A stretch of DNA of 64,000 nucleotides from Legionella steelei (lineage in GTDB: Bacteria; Pseudomonadota; Gammaproteobacteria; Legionellales; Legionellaceae), in assembly GCF_001468005.1 (NCBI RefSeq), contig NZ_LNYY01000021.1, positions 372,637 through 436,636 of the forward strand. Reading direction: 5' to 3'. Positions 1 to 9,112 of this stretch are shown here, piece after piece. Both the position numbers and the translations under genes were made by a program. A model generated the notes under the pieces. The model saw only the letters and a program-made list of their open reading frames with translations, was not told the DNA's origin and made no database searches. Every line of letters begins with the position of its first letter. Positions within the stretch are counted from its first letter, which is position 1.

Positions 1-1
1 T

Positions 2-2473
2 GCTCCAGTGCTAAAAATACAAGACGAACCAAAGATTAGAGTCACCGCTTCACTAGACAGTATCGAAACATCTCGAGAGGAAATAGGTCAATTTACTTTG
101 CGTAAAAACAAGGAATTCACTCGCTTAGGTAGTATGTTTGGTGCCAAACAATTTTGTTATGCGGAAAAGCCTGGTGGTGTAGAGCCAGGATTTAGAGCAG
201 TTGATTTAGATGAATTATTCTTTAAAGAGCTGGATAAAATTTTAGCTGCAGAACGTTTGCCACCAATAAAACAAGTTGCTGATGTACAAAAGCTTAAAGA
301 CTTGAAGGATGTTTTGGGTAAAGAAGAGGATTTGCGCCAAAAGCAAATTATTTTTGCAACGTTTGTTAACACCCAGATAAAAGGGCCTCATGCTAAGGAG
401 GTAATGGTTCCTAACATTCAATGGCTTTGTGATGAGGTAAAAGCGGCTGTTGCTAAGAATAATCAGTTAAGTGCTTGGATGTATAAACTCGATTATGCAG
501 AAGGGCAAAAAAACAGAATCAAAGCGAATAAAGAAGCGCTTAGAGAATTTGTAGGTACACGCCTTGCTGGCATTTTTAGTGCACAAAATCAAAAGCAGGA
601 AATTGTTTGGGTCAATAATGGGGAAGGAGACGTGCATGCCTTATTGGCTTGTGGTTGGAAAAATGGTTTACAAGAGTTAACACAGTTTCTACATGGTGGT
701 TCTGAGCCTGATTATAATGGCGTTTTGGTTGAAGACAAGAAGGCATTCGTAAAGCGTTCTAAATATATTCGTGGTTTAGGCAAGAACCTGCCTTTTGGGA
801 TTGGGATTGGTGATCGTGATGGCATGGGTAAGGATGCGCAAAATAAAGGCTTTGCGGATGAGGCTTATTATGGTTTTGATTATGGCAAACCTTATGAAGG
901 AGCAGGGGTGGCAGCAAGTCTAAGCGATGACTTTTCATTTGAAGACACTTTTGCTAAAGCACCAGCACTATTTAGAGGTTCTTCAGTGATAGGTTTTGCT
1001 CGTCATTTTATGTATCGAAATTACAGTGTTTTCTATGATACGGCTTTGTCTGAACGCATGGAAGGGATCCATTTACTCAGAAAGATGATTACTGGAGAAA
1101 ATCCCAGCGATGAGGTGATAGAAAGCTATCCGGAGTTAAAAGAAGAATTACAGCGAATTCAAGAAATTACTCCGTCCCCTGAAGAATTATTAAACATTTT
1201 AGGTACGCTTAGAGAGAAAAGTAAGGATGGGAGTCCATTACAGTCTTTAATCGATGCGCAAATTTTAGAACTATGCTCAGGAAAATTATCCACTTTTGAT
1301 TTGTATTTTGCTCAAATAAAAATTGATTTAATCGATATGGTTATCGAAAACAATGTGAATTCTGCAGAACTTGCTGACTATATAGAGTTTATTAATGAAA
1401 TGGCTGCAAACGCGCGTAACAGCAACCAACATATATTAACCACGTTCAAACAACGACTATCATTAACCGCTCAAGAAATTGATCTGCTCGACCGCCTAGA
1501 GAAATATTTTTCTCCTACTTCGGTGATGTCTCATGATGGTGAGGTCTTCTTAAATCTGATGCGTTTTGATCCACCAAGTAGCAGAATTCCTTTTCAACTA
1601 AAAAAAGAAGAGAGTGGAACGTATACCTTAACTACAACGAATAAAGATATTGCTCGCCAATTAGAGGATGAGTTTGGGCTCAAGTGCACTAAAAGCGATG
1701 CAGGATTAAGTTGTACAGTCGATGCTGAGGCGCTGAAGCAATTAATGAAAAACGCTGAAGTGAAGTACAATCAAAAAAGAGATGGGTTGTTGATTAAACC
1801 AACCTATAAATTAGTTACTTTTCCTTATATGGTTTCCATACTGAATCAAGATAATGCACCTCAAGATCCCAAAGTGGATCTGAGCTTTTCATGGCTGGAG
1901 GACAACAGTTTGTCTCTACGAATCATTGCGAAAACAAAGCAACAAGTCGAGCATGTTGAGCAGTTATTCGGAATCAAGCTTATGCTGAATGACGCGCAAT
2001 TGATACAAATTCCACCCGATATGCATGCTAAATTTCAAAAAAGTGTCGACAAACACTACGAGCAATTAACGAATAGCAAAGTAAGTATTGAGCAGAGACA
2101 AAGAGAGTCCGTCATTTCTGTCCTCTCTAAAAAAGAAGAAATTTTCCCACCTTCTGATAAATGGAAGGGGTTACACGACAAATCAGAGACAGAAATTTCC
2201 AAAACGAAGCTCCCAACTGAATTACTCATGAAGCGTCTGAGTGCACTAATCCATGATGACGGTGTTTGGGAAAGGGCTCGCAATGTAATCGAAGATATAA
2301 CCGATCCGAAAATCATTGAGCAGTTGTTGTCTTACAATGATCAATCATTATCTGCACCGGATAACCTCAAAGCGATTATTGATGAGCGATTTGCAGAAAT
2401 TCATGCTATTGAGGACAAGCAAGCTGTAGCTGAAGCGTCTGATAAAGTTAGCGTAAGACAAACTTTATTTTAA
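2..2473 (+). CDS. Large effector-like protein with phosphoinositide-kinase-like motifs (5' partial)
   Basis: The frame is open to the left edge, so the true start probably lies outside the window; a GTG at position 8 is the first possible start and no ribosome site is visible. About 821 residues are present. Counting from that GTG, residues 265-294 carry the series G-D-R-D (269-271), N279 and F-D-Y-G (D291). This resembles the catalytic loop plus metal-binding DFG arrangement of phosphoinositide-type kinases (GDRHxxN then DFG). The remainder is mostly helical and charged, with no signal peptide or membrane segment. Legionella exports several atypical lipid and protein kinases through Dot/Icm, so a kinase-like effector is a reasonable inference. 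Family membership is not proven, and the missing N-terminus may hold the nucleotide-binding lobe. Confidence 0.5.
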   Translation, partial: APVLKIQDEPKIRVTASLDSIETSREEIGQFTLRKNKEFTRLGSMFGAKQFCYAEKPGGVEPGFRAVDLDELFFKELDKILAAERLPPIKQVADVQKLKDLKDVLGKEEDLRQKQIIFATFVNTQIKGPHAKEVMVPNIQWLCDEVKAAVAKNNQLSAWMYKLDYAEGQKNRIKANKEALREFVGTRLAGIFSAQNQKQEIVWVNNGEGDVHALLACGWKNGLQELTQFLHGGSEPDYNGVLVEDKKAFVKRSKYIRGLGKNLPFGIGIGDRDGMGKDAQNKGFADEAYYGFDYGKPYEGAGVAASLSDDFSFEDTFAKAPALFRGSSVIGFARHFMYRNYSVFYDTALSERMEGIHLLRKMITGENPSDEVIESYPELKEELQRIQEITPSPEELLNILGTLREKSKDGSPLQSLIDAQILELCSGKLSTFDLYFAQIKIDLIDMVIENNVNSAELADYIEFINEMAANARNSNQHILTTFKQRLSLTAQEIDLLDRLEKYFSPTSVMSHDGEVFLNLMRFDPPSSRIPFQLKKEESGTYTLTTTNKDIARQLEDEFGLKCTKSDAGLSCTVDAEALKQLMKNAEVKYNQKRDGLLIKPTYKLVTFPYMVSILNQDNAPQDPKVDLSFSWLEDNSLSLRIIAKTKQQVEHVEQLFGIKLMLNDAQLIQIPPDMHAKFQKSVDKHYEQLTNSKVSIEQRQRESVISVLSKKEEIFPPSDKWKGLHDKSETEISKTKLPTELLMKRLSALIHDDGVWERARNVIEDITDPKIIEQLLSYNDQSLSAPDNLKAIIDERFAEIHAIEDKQAVAEASDKVSVRQTLF

Positions 2474-2498
2474 TAAATATAATCTAGATGCTTTGTAG

Positions 2499-3242
2499 CT
2501 ACAACTCATAATAATGGTTTGTAAACAGTGGTTGAAAACCGATGCGTTTGTAGAGATTGAGACCTGCGCTCGACGCTTCTAAAAAACAGATTCGCACGTT
2601 TAATTCTAAAGCTTTTTGCAGCGCATAAGTCATCATGGCACTTGCAAAGCCACGTTGTTGAACATGGGGATGTGTCGCTAAATCATCGATGCGGGCAAGA
2701 TGTTCCTTTACGGTTAATGTCATCGATACAACAGGTTCCCCTGCTAAAAACCCGGAAAAATGATAAACGCCATTGCATTTCTTTAATGCATCGCTGTGTC
2801 TTTGAGTATAAATATGTGTAATTTCTGGGGTTGATTGAAAACCATGAGTAATCGGAATGCTCCAAGTATGTAACTCTTCATTCATTAGTTTAAATTCAAG
2901 CGGGCTTTCAACCGCATACAGATTATTCGATAAAAGATTGAATGCCATCCCTACGCCTGTATCGGCTAATTCATATTCTTGGAGTAATTGATCATTTTTT
3001 TGGGTAAGCAATTGTTCTGAAATAATAAGTGCCCAAGGCAAATTATTTTTGGTGAAATAAGACTTACACTGTGCAAGATCATTTAAAAAATGCTCGTTTA
3101 TTTGGGTCACAAAAGCGGGATTAAGTCCTGATGCAAGTACCCCTGTTGCAAATGCGGTTATTGTTTGATAATCAACGCAATGTAAGCTTATGAGAGAAAA
3201 AAAATGCCTCTCCATCTCATGAAAATCATTGATCAGCTGCAT
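2499..3242 (-). CDS. GNAT family N-acetyltransferase
   Basis: The C-terminal half has the acetyl-CoA binding signature of GNAT enzymes: a beta strand followed by H-P-x-x-Q-x-R-G-F-A and then an alpha helix. The usual late strand (C-F-L-E-A-S, then N-L-Y-K-R-I-G-F) follows. The N-terminal half is less conserved, as is common when it forms the acceptor site. The substrate cannot be told. The frame also allows a start 33 bases upstream at 3275; the internal ATG at 3242 was preferred because a weak GGA lies about 9 bases before it, while 3275 has no ribosome site. Both starts are uncertain. The gene converges with the kinase-like gene to its left and is followed upstream by the universal stress protein gene. 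Confidence 0.75.
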   Translation of the reverse strand: MQLINDFHEMERHFFSLISLHCVDYQTITAFATGVLASGLNPAFVTQINEHFLNDLAQCKSYFTKNNLPWALIISEQLLTQKNDQLLQEYELADTGVGMAFNLLSNNLYAVESPLEFKLMNEELHTWSIPITHGFQSTPEITHIYTQRHSDALKKCNGVYHFSGFLAGEPVVSMTLTVKEHLARIDDLATHPHVQQRGFASAMMTYALQKALELNVRICFLEASSAGLNLYKRIGFQPLFTNHYYEL

Positions 3243-3370
3243 AAATATATGTCCAATAATAATTTTTTGGGGCATTATATCAAACTATGAAAAAGCAGTA
3301 ACATTTGCGAAGAAATTATCGTCTATAGTCTCTTGCATAGGGATAATTCTTCGCTTGGTTAAAATGGAAT

Positions 3371-3826
3371 TTAGGTGGGTTGTTTGCTACGGATAAGAAG
3401 AACAGGTATGGAGGCATTACGAATCACACCCTCTGCAACACTACCTAGTAATAAATGCTGAAAGCCACGACGGCCATGGGTTCCTATAACAATCAAATCG
3501 GCTGACCAATTTTTTGCTGCGGCAATAATTTTATTTGCAACTTTTTCATGCGCTGAATTAATTTCCAGTAGCTGCGCATCACAATCTACATTATGTTCGC
3601 GTGCAATTGTTAGCATTTTACTCAAAAATTGTTGGCCGTACTCCTTGAATGAAGCTTCCAGTTGTTCATAATCAATACCGGTCCCCACATAAGGTGCATG
3701 AAATTCATTGGCAATATGTACAAGGCATAATTTTGCACGATGTACTTTACTGAGCTCAATGGCTTCCTGGAACGCCAGCATTGATGTATCACTGTCATCA
3801 ATCGCTACTAAAATATTCTGATACAT
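3371..3826 (-). CDS. Universal stress protein, UspA family
   Basis: A single Usp domain of about 151 residues. The N-terminus (YQNILVAIDDSD) is the typical first strand and ATP-contacting aspartate. The C-terminus carries the nucleotide-binding pattern G-x-x-G-(9)-G-S (GTHGRRG, then GSVAEG) of ATP-binding Usp proteins, followed by the strand IPVLLIR. Such proteins are cytoplasmic and act in stress survival, usually as dimers. The start at 3826 is chosen over an upstream ATG at 3859 because AAGGAA sits 5-7 bases before it and the family begins at this residue. No partner gene is evident; the divergently transcribed neighbour is an old yellow enzyme gene. Confidence 0.9.
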   Translation of the reverse strand: MYQNILVAIDDSDTSMLAFQEAIELSKVHRAKLCLVHIANEFHAPYVGTGIDYEQLEASFKEYGQQFLSKMLTIAREHNVDCDAQLLEINSAHEKVANKIIAAAKNWSADLIVIGTHGRRGFQHLLLGSVAEGVIRNASIPVLLIRSKQPT

Positions 3827-3963
3827 TTCTATTTCCTTATGAAAGTAAATAAGTTTCACTAATCTGAAATATCTTACCTATAATCTAGATTGAAGCATAG
3901 ATTGAGTTTCGAGGTACAGAAATATAACGAATTATTTTTTGAGTAACACCGCACGAGGCAATA

Positions 3964-5085
3964 ATGACTAAGAATCATGAAATTCTATTTACTCCATTTA
4001 AATTAAGAGAACTTACTTTAAAGAACCGTATCGTTATGGCACCACTAACACGAAATCGTTCAATACACGGAATTGATACTCCTTCAGAACTTAATGCAGA
4101 ATATTATGCCCAACGTGCGGAAGCAGGCTTAATCATCGCTGAGGCAACACAAATCTCTCCTACTGGAAAAGGATATGCTTGGACGCCTGGAATCTATTCT
4201 CCGGAACAAATTGTTGGATGGAAATTGGTAACAGATGCAGTTCATGCCCGTGGAGGGGCGATTTATTTGCAGCTCTGGCACGTAGGAAGAATTTCCCATC
4301 CTTCTCTTCAACCTGGAGGTATTGCTCCGGTTGCTCCTTCTGCTCTTACAGCAACCGGGCAACGTACATTTATTGAAAATGGTACATTTGTCGAAGTTGG
4401 AGCGCCACGTGCGTTAGAACTTAGTGAAATTCCCGGCATTATCGAAGATTATCGAGTCGCGGCAAGGAATGCGGTTTTAGCTGGATTCGATGGGGTTGAA
4501 ATTCATGCAGCGAATGGGTATCTCATTCATCAATTTTTGTGTGATGGCAGCAACCATCGAACCGATCAATATGGTGGTTCGATTACTAATCGATTGCGTT
4601 TTGCGTTAGAGGTGACCACAGCAGTTGTTTCTGAAGTTGGGGCCCATCGAACAGGAATCCGAATTGCTCCAGTAAGCCATGCTAATGGTGTGACTGATAC
4701 CTCACCTGCTGCTGTATTTTTCCCACTTGTCCAAGAATTGAGCCGATTTAATTTGGCTTATGTGCATGTTATTGAAGGAGAAACTCAAGGGGCGCGAGCG
4801 TTTTATGGCTTTGATTTCCATGCATTACGTAAAGCGTTTGATGGTCCCTGGATGGTGAATAATGGTTATACTTTAGAAATGGCAACTGAGGCAGTTGCAA
4901 GTGGTTATGCAGACCTAGTTGCTTTTGGACGATATTTCATTGCCAATCCTGATTTGGTGACGCGATTTAAAAAGAATGTGCCATTGAATGAACCAGAGCG
5001 CGCGACTTTATACGGTGGTGGTGTAAAAGGGTACACCGATTATCCTTTTTATAGTAATCCAATAAATGAAGATGACATAAAATGA
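3964..5085 (+). CDS. Old yellow enzyme family NADH:flavin oxidoreductase (NemA-like)
   Basis: A full-length FMN-dependent ene-reductase of 373 residues, the usual size. The N-terminus has the family pattern LFTPFKL-LKNRIVMAPLTR. The active-site stretch GFDGVEIHAANGYLIHQF gives the substrate-binding pair H181 and N184, followed by the NHRTDQYGGS signature. Members reduce activated alkenes, N-ethylmaleimide, nitrate esters and similar electrophiles with NAD(P)H in the cytoplasm. The stop codon overlaps the start of the following alpha/beta hydrolase gene, so the two are probably cotranscribed, perhaps for detoxification. The physiological substrate cannot be deduced. Confidence 0.9.
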   Translation: MTKNHEILFTPFKLRELTLKNRIVMAPLTRNRSIHGIDTPSELNAEYYAQRAEAGLIIAEATQISPTGKGYAWTPGIYSPEQIVGWKLVTDAVHARGGAIYLQLWHVGRISHPSLQPGGIAPVAPSALTATGQRTFIENGTFVEVGAPRALELSEIPGIIEDYRVAARNAVLAGFDGVEIHAANGYLIHQFLCDGSNHRTDQYGGSITNRLRFALEVTTAVVSEVGAHRTGIRIAPVSHANGVTDTSPAAVFFPLVQELSRFNLAYVHVIEGETQGARAFYGFDFHALRKAFDGPWMVNNGYTLEMATEAVASGYADLVAFGRYFIANPDLVTRFKKNVPLNEPERATLYGGGVKGYTDYPFYSNPINEDDIK

Positions 5086-5885
5086 TGCTCAAAATAGCGC
5101 TTTGGATTTTCTTTATTTTTATTTTAATTTTTATATTGTCTTATCCATTGCAGCGCTATTTGATTTATTTTCCGTCTCCCGAACAACCTAATCGCAACGA
5201 TTTTCATGCAGAAGACATGCACGTTGTTAAAATCCCAGTTGCTGATGGACTGTCTTTAAATTCTTGGTATAAACCCGCTGTGGATAACAAGCCTACGATT
5301 CTCTATTTACATGGTAATGCAGGACATATTGGCTATCGGATGGATCTGATTCGACAGTTTCTATCAGAGGGATTGGGTGTGTTATTGCTTGAATATCGAG
5401 GATATGGAGGAAACCTGGGAAAACCTACAGAGTCAGGATTTTATCAAGATGCTCGTGCGGCAATGAAGTTTTTACAGCAGCAGGGTGTTCAAGAACATCG
5501 TATTGTGCTCTATGGGGAATCATTGGGGACTGGAGTGGCAACACAAATGGCAACAGAGTTTCCTGTGTGTGCTGTGGTATTACAATCCCCTTACACGTCG
5601 TTAACGGATTTGGCTCGATTTCATTATCCTTGGTTACCCGTACCGCTAATGGATAAGTATGATTCTTTATCACGTATTCAAAAAATTCATGTTCCTATCT
5701 TAATGTTGCATGGGAAATTAGATGAAGTTGTTCCTTATGAGCAGGGCGTTACTCTGTTCAATCATGCCAACCAACCTAAGAAATGGATTGATTTTCCTGA
5801 GAAAGGCCATCAAGACTTATGGAGTCCCCATTTTGCTCATAGTGTGATGCATTTTATTAATTCTTATTGTACGCATGCAAAATAA
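5082..5885 (+). CDS. Membrane-anchored alpha/beta hydrolase, BEM46/YfhR-like
   Basis: Starts within the stop of the preceding gene (ATGATG overlapping TGA), indicating translational coupling. The first 20 residues form a hydrophobic segment that is probably a membrane anchor. The fold signatures are clear: LYLHGNAGH for the oxyanion region, the nucleophile elbow G-E-S-L-G with S147, an acid in GKLDEVVP (D214), and a C-terminal histidine in KGHQDLW (H243). This is the usual pattern of the BEM46/ABHD12-13 group of serine hydrolases, acting on esters or lipids of unknown identity. Pairing with an ene-reductase suggests processing of small reactive compounds, but that is inference. Confidence 0.85.
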   Translation: MMLKIALWIFFIFILIFILSYPLQRYLIYFPSPEQPNRNDFHAEDMHVVKIPVADGLSLNSWYKPAVDNKPTILYLHGNAGHIGYRMDLIRQFLSEGLGVLLLEYRGYGGNLGKPTESGFYQDARAAMKFLQQQGVQEHRIVLYGESLGTGVATQMATEFPVCAVVLQSPYTSLTDLARFHYPWLPVPLMDKYDSLSRIQKIHVPILMLHGKLDEVVPYEQGVTLFNHANQPKKWIDFPEKGHQDLWSPHFAHSVMHFINSYCTHAK

Positions 5886-6099
5886 GGGGTTTTAACCATA
5901 GTACCGTTTGCGTAAATGAAAAAATGAATAAAATATTTACAAAAATTCGTCCATCGATTACCATGTGTACAGGCTTCATGGGACGCCTATACCCACAAAA
6001 GAGGATCTCACCCTGGTTAGTAATTGATTGATTCATTATTCATTAACCTTTTTGTTGCTGGAAAAAGTGGGTGTCTAGCAGAGAGCAAAGGGGATTTAC

Positions 6100-6603
6100 A
6101 TGAATAAGCCACACAATTCATTTCGTGTTGACGAATATAAAATTCAAGCGTCTATTTTATTAAAATCGTTACATGCTACAAATCATGCAGTAGCACAAAA
6201 AGCTGCTCGACGTTTTCAAAATTTGCCTGAGTTTAAAAATTTTTCTCTTGAAGAAATAATACGTGCTGATATGAAGCGCAAACATGCGCTTACTGTGATT
6301 GCGATAGGAATCGGTTTTAATTCTTGGCGTGATTTGAAATGTCAGTTGCCATTTATTCGCGGTGGATTTCTGAATCATTGGTTTTCACATTATGCGGAAG
6401 CTAAATTACATCAGCGCACACAGGGTGGTTTTTTATTGCCATTTAAAAATCAATTTTTTGTTTGTGACGCAGATTATATTCGTAATCTCGGTTTTAATCC
6501 TGAGGATCGGGATTGGACATTCATAGGAAATGACTGGGTGCATCCAGAGAGTAAAGAGGCATGGCAACGACTGTATAAAAAATGGATGGTAATTCAGCAA
6601 TAA
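6100..6603 (+). CDS. Hypothetical protein with an IAxxxGFNSWxxLK segment
   Basis: An intact 167-residue frame with a start preceded by AAAGGGGATTT. No family was recognised with confidence. Residues 43-87 read as helices ending with K-H-A-L-T-V-I-A-I-G-I-G-F-N-S-W-R-D-L-K. This resembles the short N-terminal segment (hxxA..IA+.GF.SW..LK) found at the front of some bacterial ankyrin-repeat and glyoxalase-superfamily proteins, but no ankyrin repeats or VOC fold follow here. The C-terminal half is rich in aromatic residues. No signal peptide or membrane segment is visible. Probably a cytoplasmic Legionella accessory protein. Confidence 0.6.
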   Translation: MNKPHNSFRVDEYKIQASILLKSLHATNHAVAQKAARRFQNLPEFKNFSLEEIIRADMKRKHALTVIAIGIGFNSWRDLKCQLPFIRGGFLNHWFSHYAEAKLHQRTQGGFLLPFKNQFFVCDADYIRNLGFNPEDRDWTFIGNDWVHPESKEAWQRLYKKWMVIQQ

Positions 6604-6618
6604 GGATATTAATTTTTA

Positions 6619-6684
6619 TTTTTACGTGAACGTATGCGTGCTCTAGTGAGGGCCAGTGTAGCCTGTTGCTTGCAACCAGGCTAC
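6619..6684. repeat. Dispersed repeats: TTTACGTGAACGTATGCG motif and GTAGCCTG hairpin
   Basis: Two short repeats lie side by side after the preceding gene. The first (6619-6641) matches the TTTACGTAAACG motif also seen near 15646, 18016 and 50370. The second (6658-6684) is an imperfect hairpin with arms GTAGCCTG and CAGGCTAC, a form also found near 10012 and 59066. The hairpin may help to end transcription, but no T run follows. Confidence 0.6.
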
Positions 6685-6784
6685 GTTTAGTTTTTCGGGC
6701 ATATCTTTACGTAATAAATAGCTCTCTTGCAGTAGGAAAAAAAATTAACATAGAATGGATTATGTTTTTTTTTGGAGGTTATGG

Positions 6785-7747
6785 ATGGCCTATTTGAAGC
6801 ACATTATCGTTACTTTTATTACATGCTTATTGACTCAAGGCTTGGCTTTTGCACATACAGAAACTAAGGCATGTGATGGCAGCATTTATAACCCTTGCAT
6901 TGTAGAAGACAGTGCGTTTTCTTACTCTTCCTTAAAATGGTTGCGTGATGCATCCATGATTGCTACGGCTTATCAGGGCAATACACTGGGTATTAGAGAT
7001 TTACCCGTTTCGGGTAGTGAGGAGCCGAGTGAGAAAGGGTGGAAAGAGATTTCTGAGTATATTGCCAAGCATAGGCACTCGAAAATAGTAGTACTGGATT
7101 TGCGCCAGGAAAGTCATGGCTATATTAATGGACGAGCGATTACTTTAGTGAGTGACTACGATTGGATAAATCGAGGAAAAAGTAATGCACAAAGTCTTAC
7201 AGATCAGAATCATTGGCTTAAGTCATTAAGCATTCAGAAAAAGATAAGCGGTGTTTTATCACATCAGCAGTTTGCTGCTAAGGAATACTCTAGTGGAAAA
7301 ACCATTCCCGTGAAAGTGGTAAAAAATGAAGAGGAGTTAGTTTCTCAATTAGGTTTTGCATATCAGCGACTATACGTTACTGATCATGCGGCTCCATCTG
7401 ATGCAGAAGTTGATGCATTTTTGTCAATAATAAAAAATGCGTCTAAAGATACTTGGTTCCATATACATTGCCGGGGAGGAAAGGGGCGGACTACGACTTT
7501 TTTGGTGATGTATGACATGTTAAAAAACGCAGATAAAGTCAGTTTTGACGAAATTATTGCACGACAGGCTTCAATACCACCTTATTATAATTTGTTTGAA
7601 GTGCACCGAGCAGATCCTTTTCTTACATCTTATTATGAACAGCGAGTTATTTTCCTTTCTCGTTTTTATCGATTTGCACAACAGTTTTTAAAGGGATATC
7701 AAGGAGCCTGGAGTCAGTGGAGTGCTGCAGATTTTGATAAGGTTTAG
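6785..7747 (+). CDS. Exported cysteine phosphatase, PTP-like phytase type
   Basis: The active-site P-loop is H-C-R-G-G-K-G-R-T-T-T-F, with the nucleophile at C229. This HCxxGxGRT form, with TTF following, is characteristic of bacterial PTP-like phytases (cysteine myo-inositol polyphosphatases) and related dual-specificity phosphatases. A general acid is likely in the loop around VTDHAAPSDAEV. The N-terminus is a signal peptide ending near GLAFA-HTET, so the enzyme is probably periplasmic or secreted. The start at 6785 is preferred because GGAGG lies 6 bases upstream; an in-frame ATG at 6755 would add ten residues and spoil the signal peptide. The true substrate (inositol phosphates, phosphoinositides or phosphoproteins) is not determined by sequence. 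Confidence 0.8.
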   Translation: MAYLKHIIVTFITCLLTQGLAFAHTETKACDGSIYNPCIVEDSAFSYSSLKWLRDASMIATAYQGNTLGIRDLPVSGSEEPSEKGWKEISEYIAKHRHSKIVVLDLRQESHGYINGRAITLVSDYDWINRGKSNAQSLTDQNHWLKSLSIQKKISGVLSHQQFAAKEYSSGKTIPVKVVKNEEELVSQLGFAYQRLYVTDHAAPSDAEVDAFLSIIKNASKDTWFHIHCRGGKGRTTTFLVMYDMLKNADKVSFDEIIARQASIPPYYNLFEVHRADPFLTSYYEQRVIFLSRFYRFAQQFLKGYQGAWSQWSAADFDKV

Positions 7748-7759
7748 TCAATCATCTTA

Positions 7760-7834
7760 GCCCTCCGGCCCTAATGGCACCATCTCCCCACAAGGGAGAA
7801 GGGATTTACTTACTCTCACCCATATGGGTGAGAG
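7760..7834. repeat. Intergenic repeat with CTTCTCCC-type hairpin and a 22-bp palindrome
   Basis: Positions 7760-7803 hold a CCCTAATGGCACC motif followed by a short hairpin (TCTCCC with GGGAGA). The same arrangement occurs near 27221 and 46963. A separate palindrome at 7813-7834 (arms CTCTCACCCAT and ATGGGTGAGAG) follows, between converging genes. It could act as a bidirectional transcription stop, but it lacks a T run. Confidence 0.6.
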
Positions 7835-7881
7835 CATCAATTCTAACGGGGTCTCTCTTCAATCAACAAAAGAGGATATTC

Positions 7882-9051
7882 CTAACTTTTTTGAGGATGA
7901 GTGGTATACCATTTTTCCCCGAGGATGATTTGCTCCCACCATACCTGCATTTTGGATTCATCCATTTCTTGCCATGCAACAGGATGTAATACTAATGCAT
8001 CCGCCATGCGTTTGGATAAATCATACATTGCAAGACGTTTCGGGAGAGCATCTTTTTCCCATGCAGAAATTGCTTGTTGGATATCCTCATAGGTCTCGAA
8101 ATGCTCACGAAGACTTAGTGCATCTTGAATAGCCAAGGAAGCGCCATTGCCTACATGAGGGCGTAAAATAGCGCTGGCATCACCCAATAAAAGTGCTCCT
8201 TGAGTGGCAAGACGATTGACGCAGACATCAACAATGTTCTGCATAAAAGGAGCAGAGGTATCGAAGATAATTTGTGCCGCAGCCTCAGGCAAGTTATCTT
8301 GGGCTAATTGATACAGATGTTGTTTTGCTTTAATAGAAAAGTCGTTTACAGAGGTTGAGCCTAAGTCTTCTAGATCTGTACGTGCTAATTTTTCGTAGAA
8401 AACCCAGTTTAATTTGTTTGTTTGATGGTGATATACCGGATAAGTTAATAAGTGCCCCTTATCAAAACAGTAGTAAAGTCCCTGATTGTTGAAAAGTGTT
8501 TTATCTTTAATTCGTTCAAACTCCAATGTACCACGCCATGCAACATAACCTGAATATTCAGGTTGGACATCGGATATCAATGCTCTTCCAATGGATTGGA
8601 CGCCATCTGCAAATACAATTAAATCGAAGCGTTGCTTTTCACCGGACTCTAAAGTAATTTGCCCAGCATTGCCTTCGTTAAGTTGCACATCGATGACTTT
8701 GACTCCATGGTGATATATCGAGTCGGGTATCCTTTTTCTGAAGTTGGTAAATAAAGTATCCCAGTGCAAGCTGGCCATGGATATTCCCTGCTGCCATAAA
8801 AATTTACCATAAACTGGCTCATTATCGGTTTTGCAATAAAAACTACGCATCGTGCACGTGTGCGATAAAGTGTTTTTATCAATAAGATTTTTGGCAATTA
8901 ACAGATTTAACAATTCGATAGGAAGCGTAATCCCCGCGCCACGAGACTTTAAATCATGTGCTCGCTCAAAAACAGTGACTTGAAACCGGTCTTTCAATAA
9001 TAAGGCCAAGGCACAACCTGCGATGGAGCCTCCAATAATAGCAACGTTCAA
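7882..9051 (-). CDS. FAD-dependent aromatic-type monooxygenase
   Basis: A 389-residue flavoprotein of the UbiH/PHBH (PF01494) type. The N-terminal dinucleotide fold is MNVAIIGGSIAGCALALLL with E after strand 2 (TVFERA). The middle DG motif reads LIVFADGVQS. The C-terminal FAD-binding motif is LLLGDASAILRPHVGNGAS followed by a helix AIQDALSL. Such enzymes hydroxylate aromatic or similar substrates with NAD(P)H and oxygen. The kynurenine-formamidase-like cyclase gene lies 61 bases upstream on the same strand, so the two may share a transcript. A joint role in aromatic (perhaps tryptophan-derived) metabolism is possible but unproven. Confidence 0.88.
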   Translation of the reverse strand: MNVAIIGGSIAGCALALLLKDRFQVTVFERAHDLKSRGAGITLPIELLNLLIAKNLIDKNTLSHTCTMRSFYCKTDNEPVYGKFLWQQGISMASLHWDTLFTNFRKRIPDSIYHHGVKVIDVQLNEGNAGQITLESGEKQRFDLIVFADGVQSIGRALISDVQPEYSGYVAWRGTLEFERIKDKTLFNNQGLYYCFDKGHLLTYPVYHHQTNKLNWVFYEKLARTDLEDLGSTSVNDFSIKAKQHLYQLAQDNLPEAAAQIIFDTSAPFMQNIVDVCVNRLATQGALLLGDASAILRPHVGNGASLAIQDALSLREHFETYEDIQQAISAWEKDALPKRLAMYDLSKRMADALVLHPVAWQEMDESKMQVWWEQIILGEKWYTTHPQKS

Positions 9052-9112
9052 TTATAATTTCTTCCAAGAAATTGAATACATATATGGGATTATATAAAGT
9101 AAGCCAACAAAA

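Noticed and set aside
7774-7989. Plus-strand frame after the phytase-like gene
   Set aside because: It covers the dispersed repeat at 7760-7834 and the 3' end of the minus-strand monooxygenase gene; no start signal.
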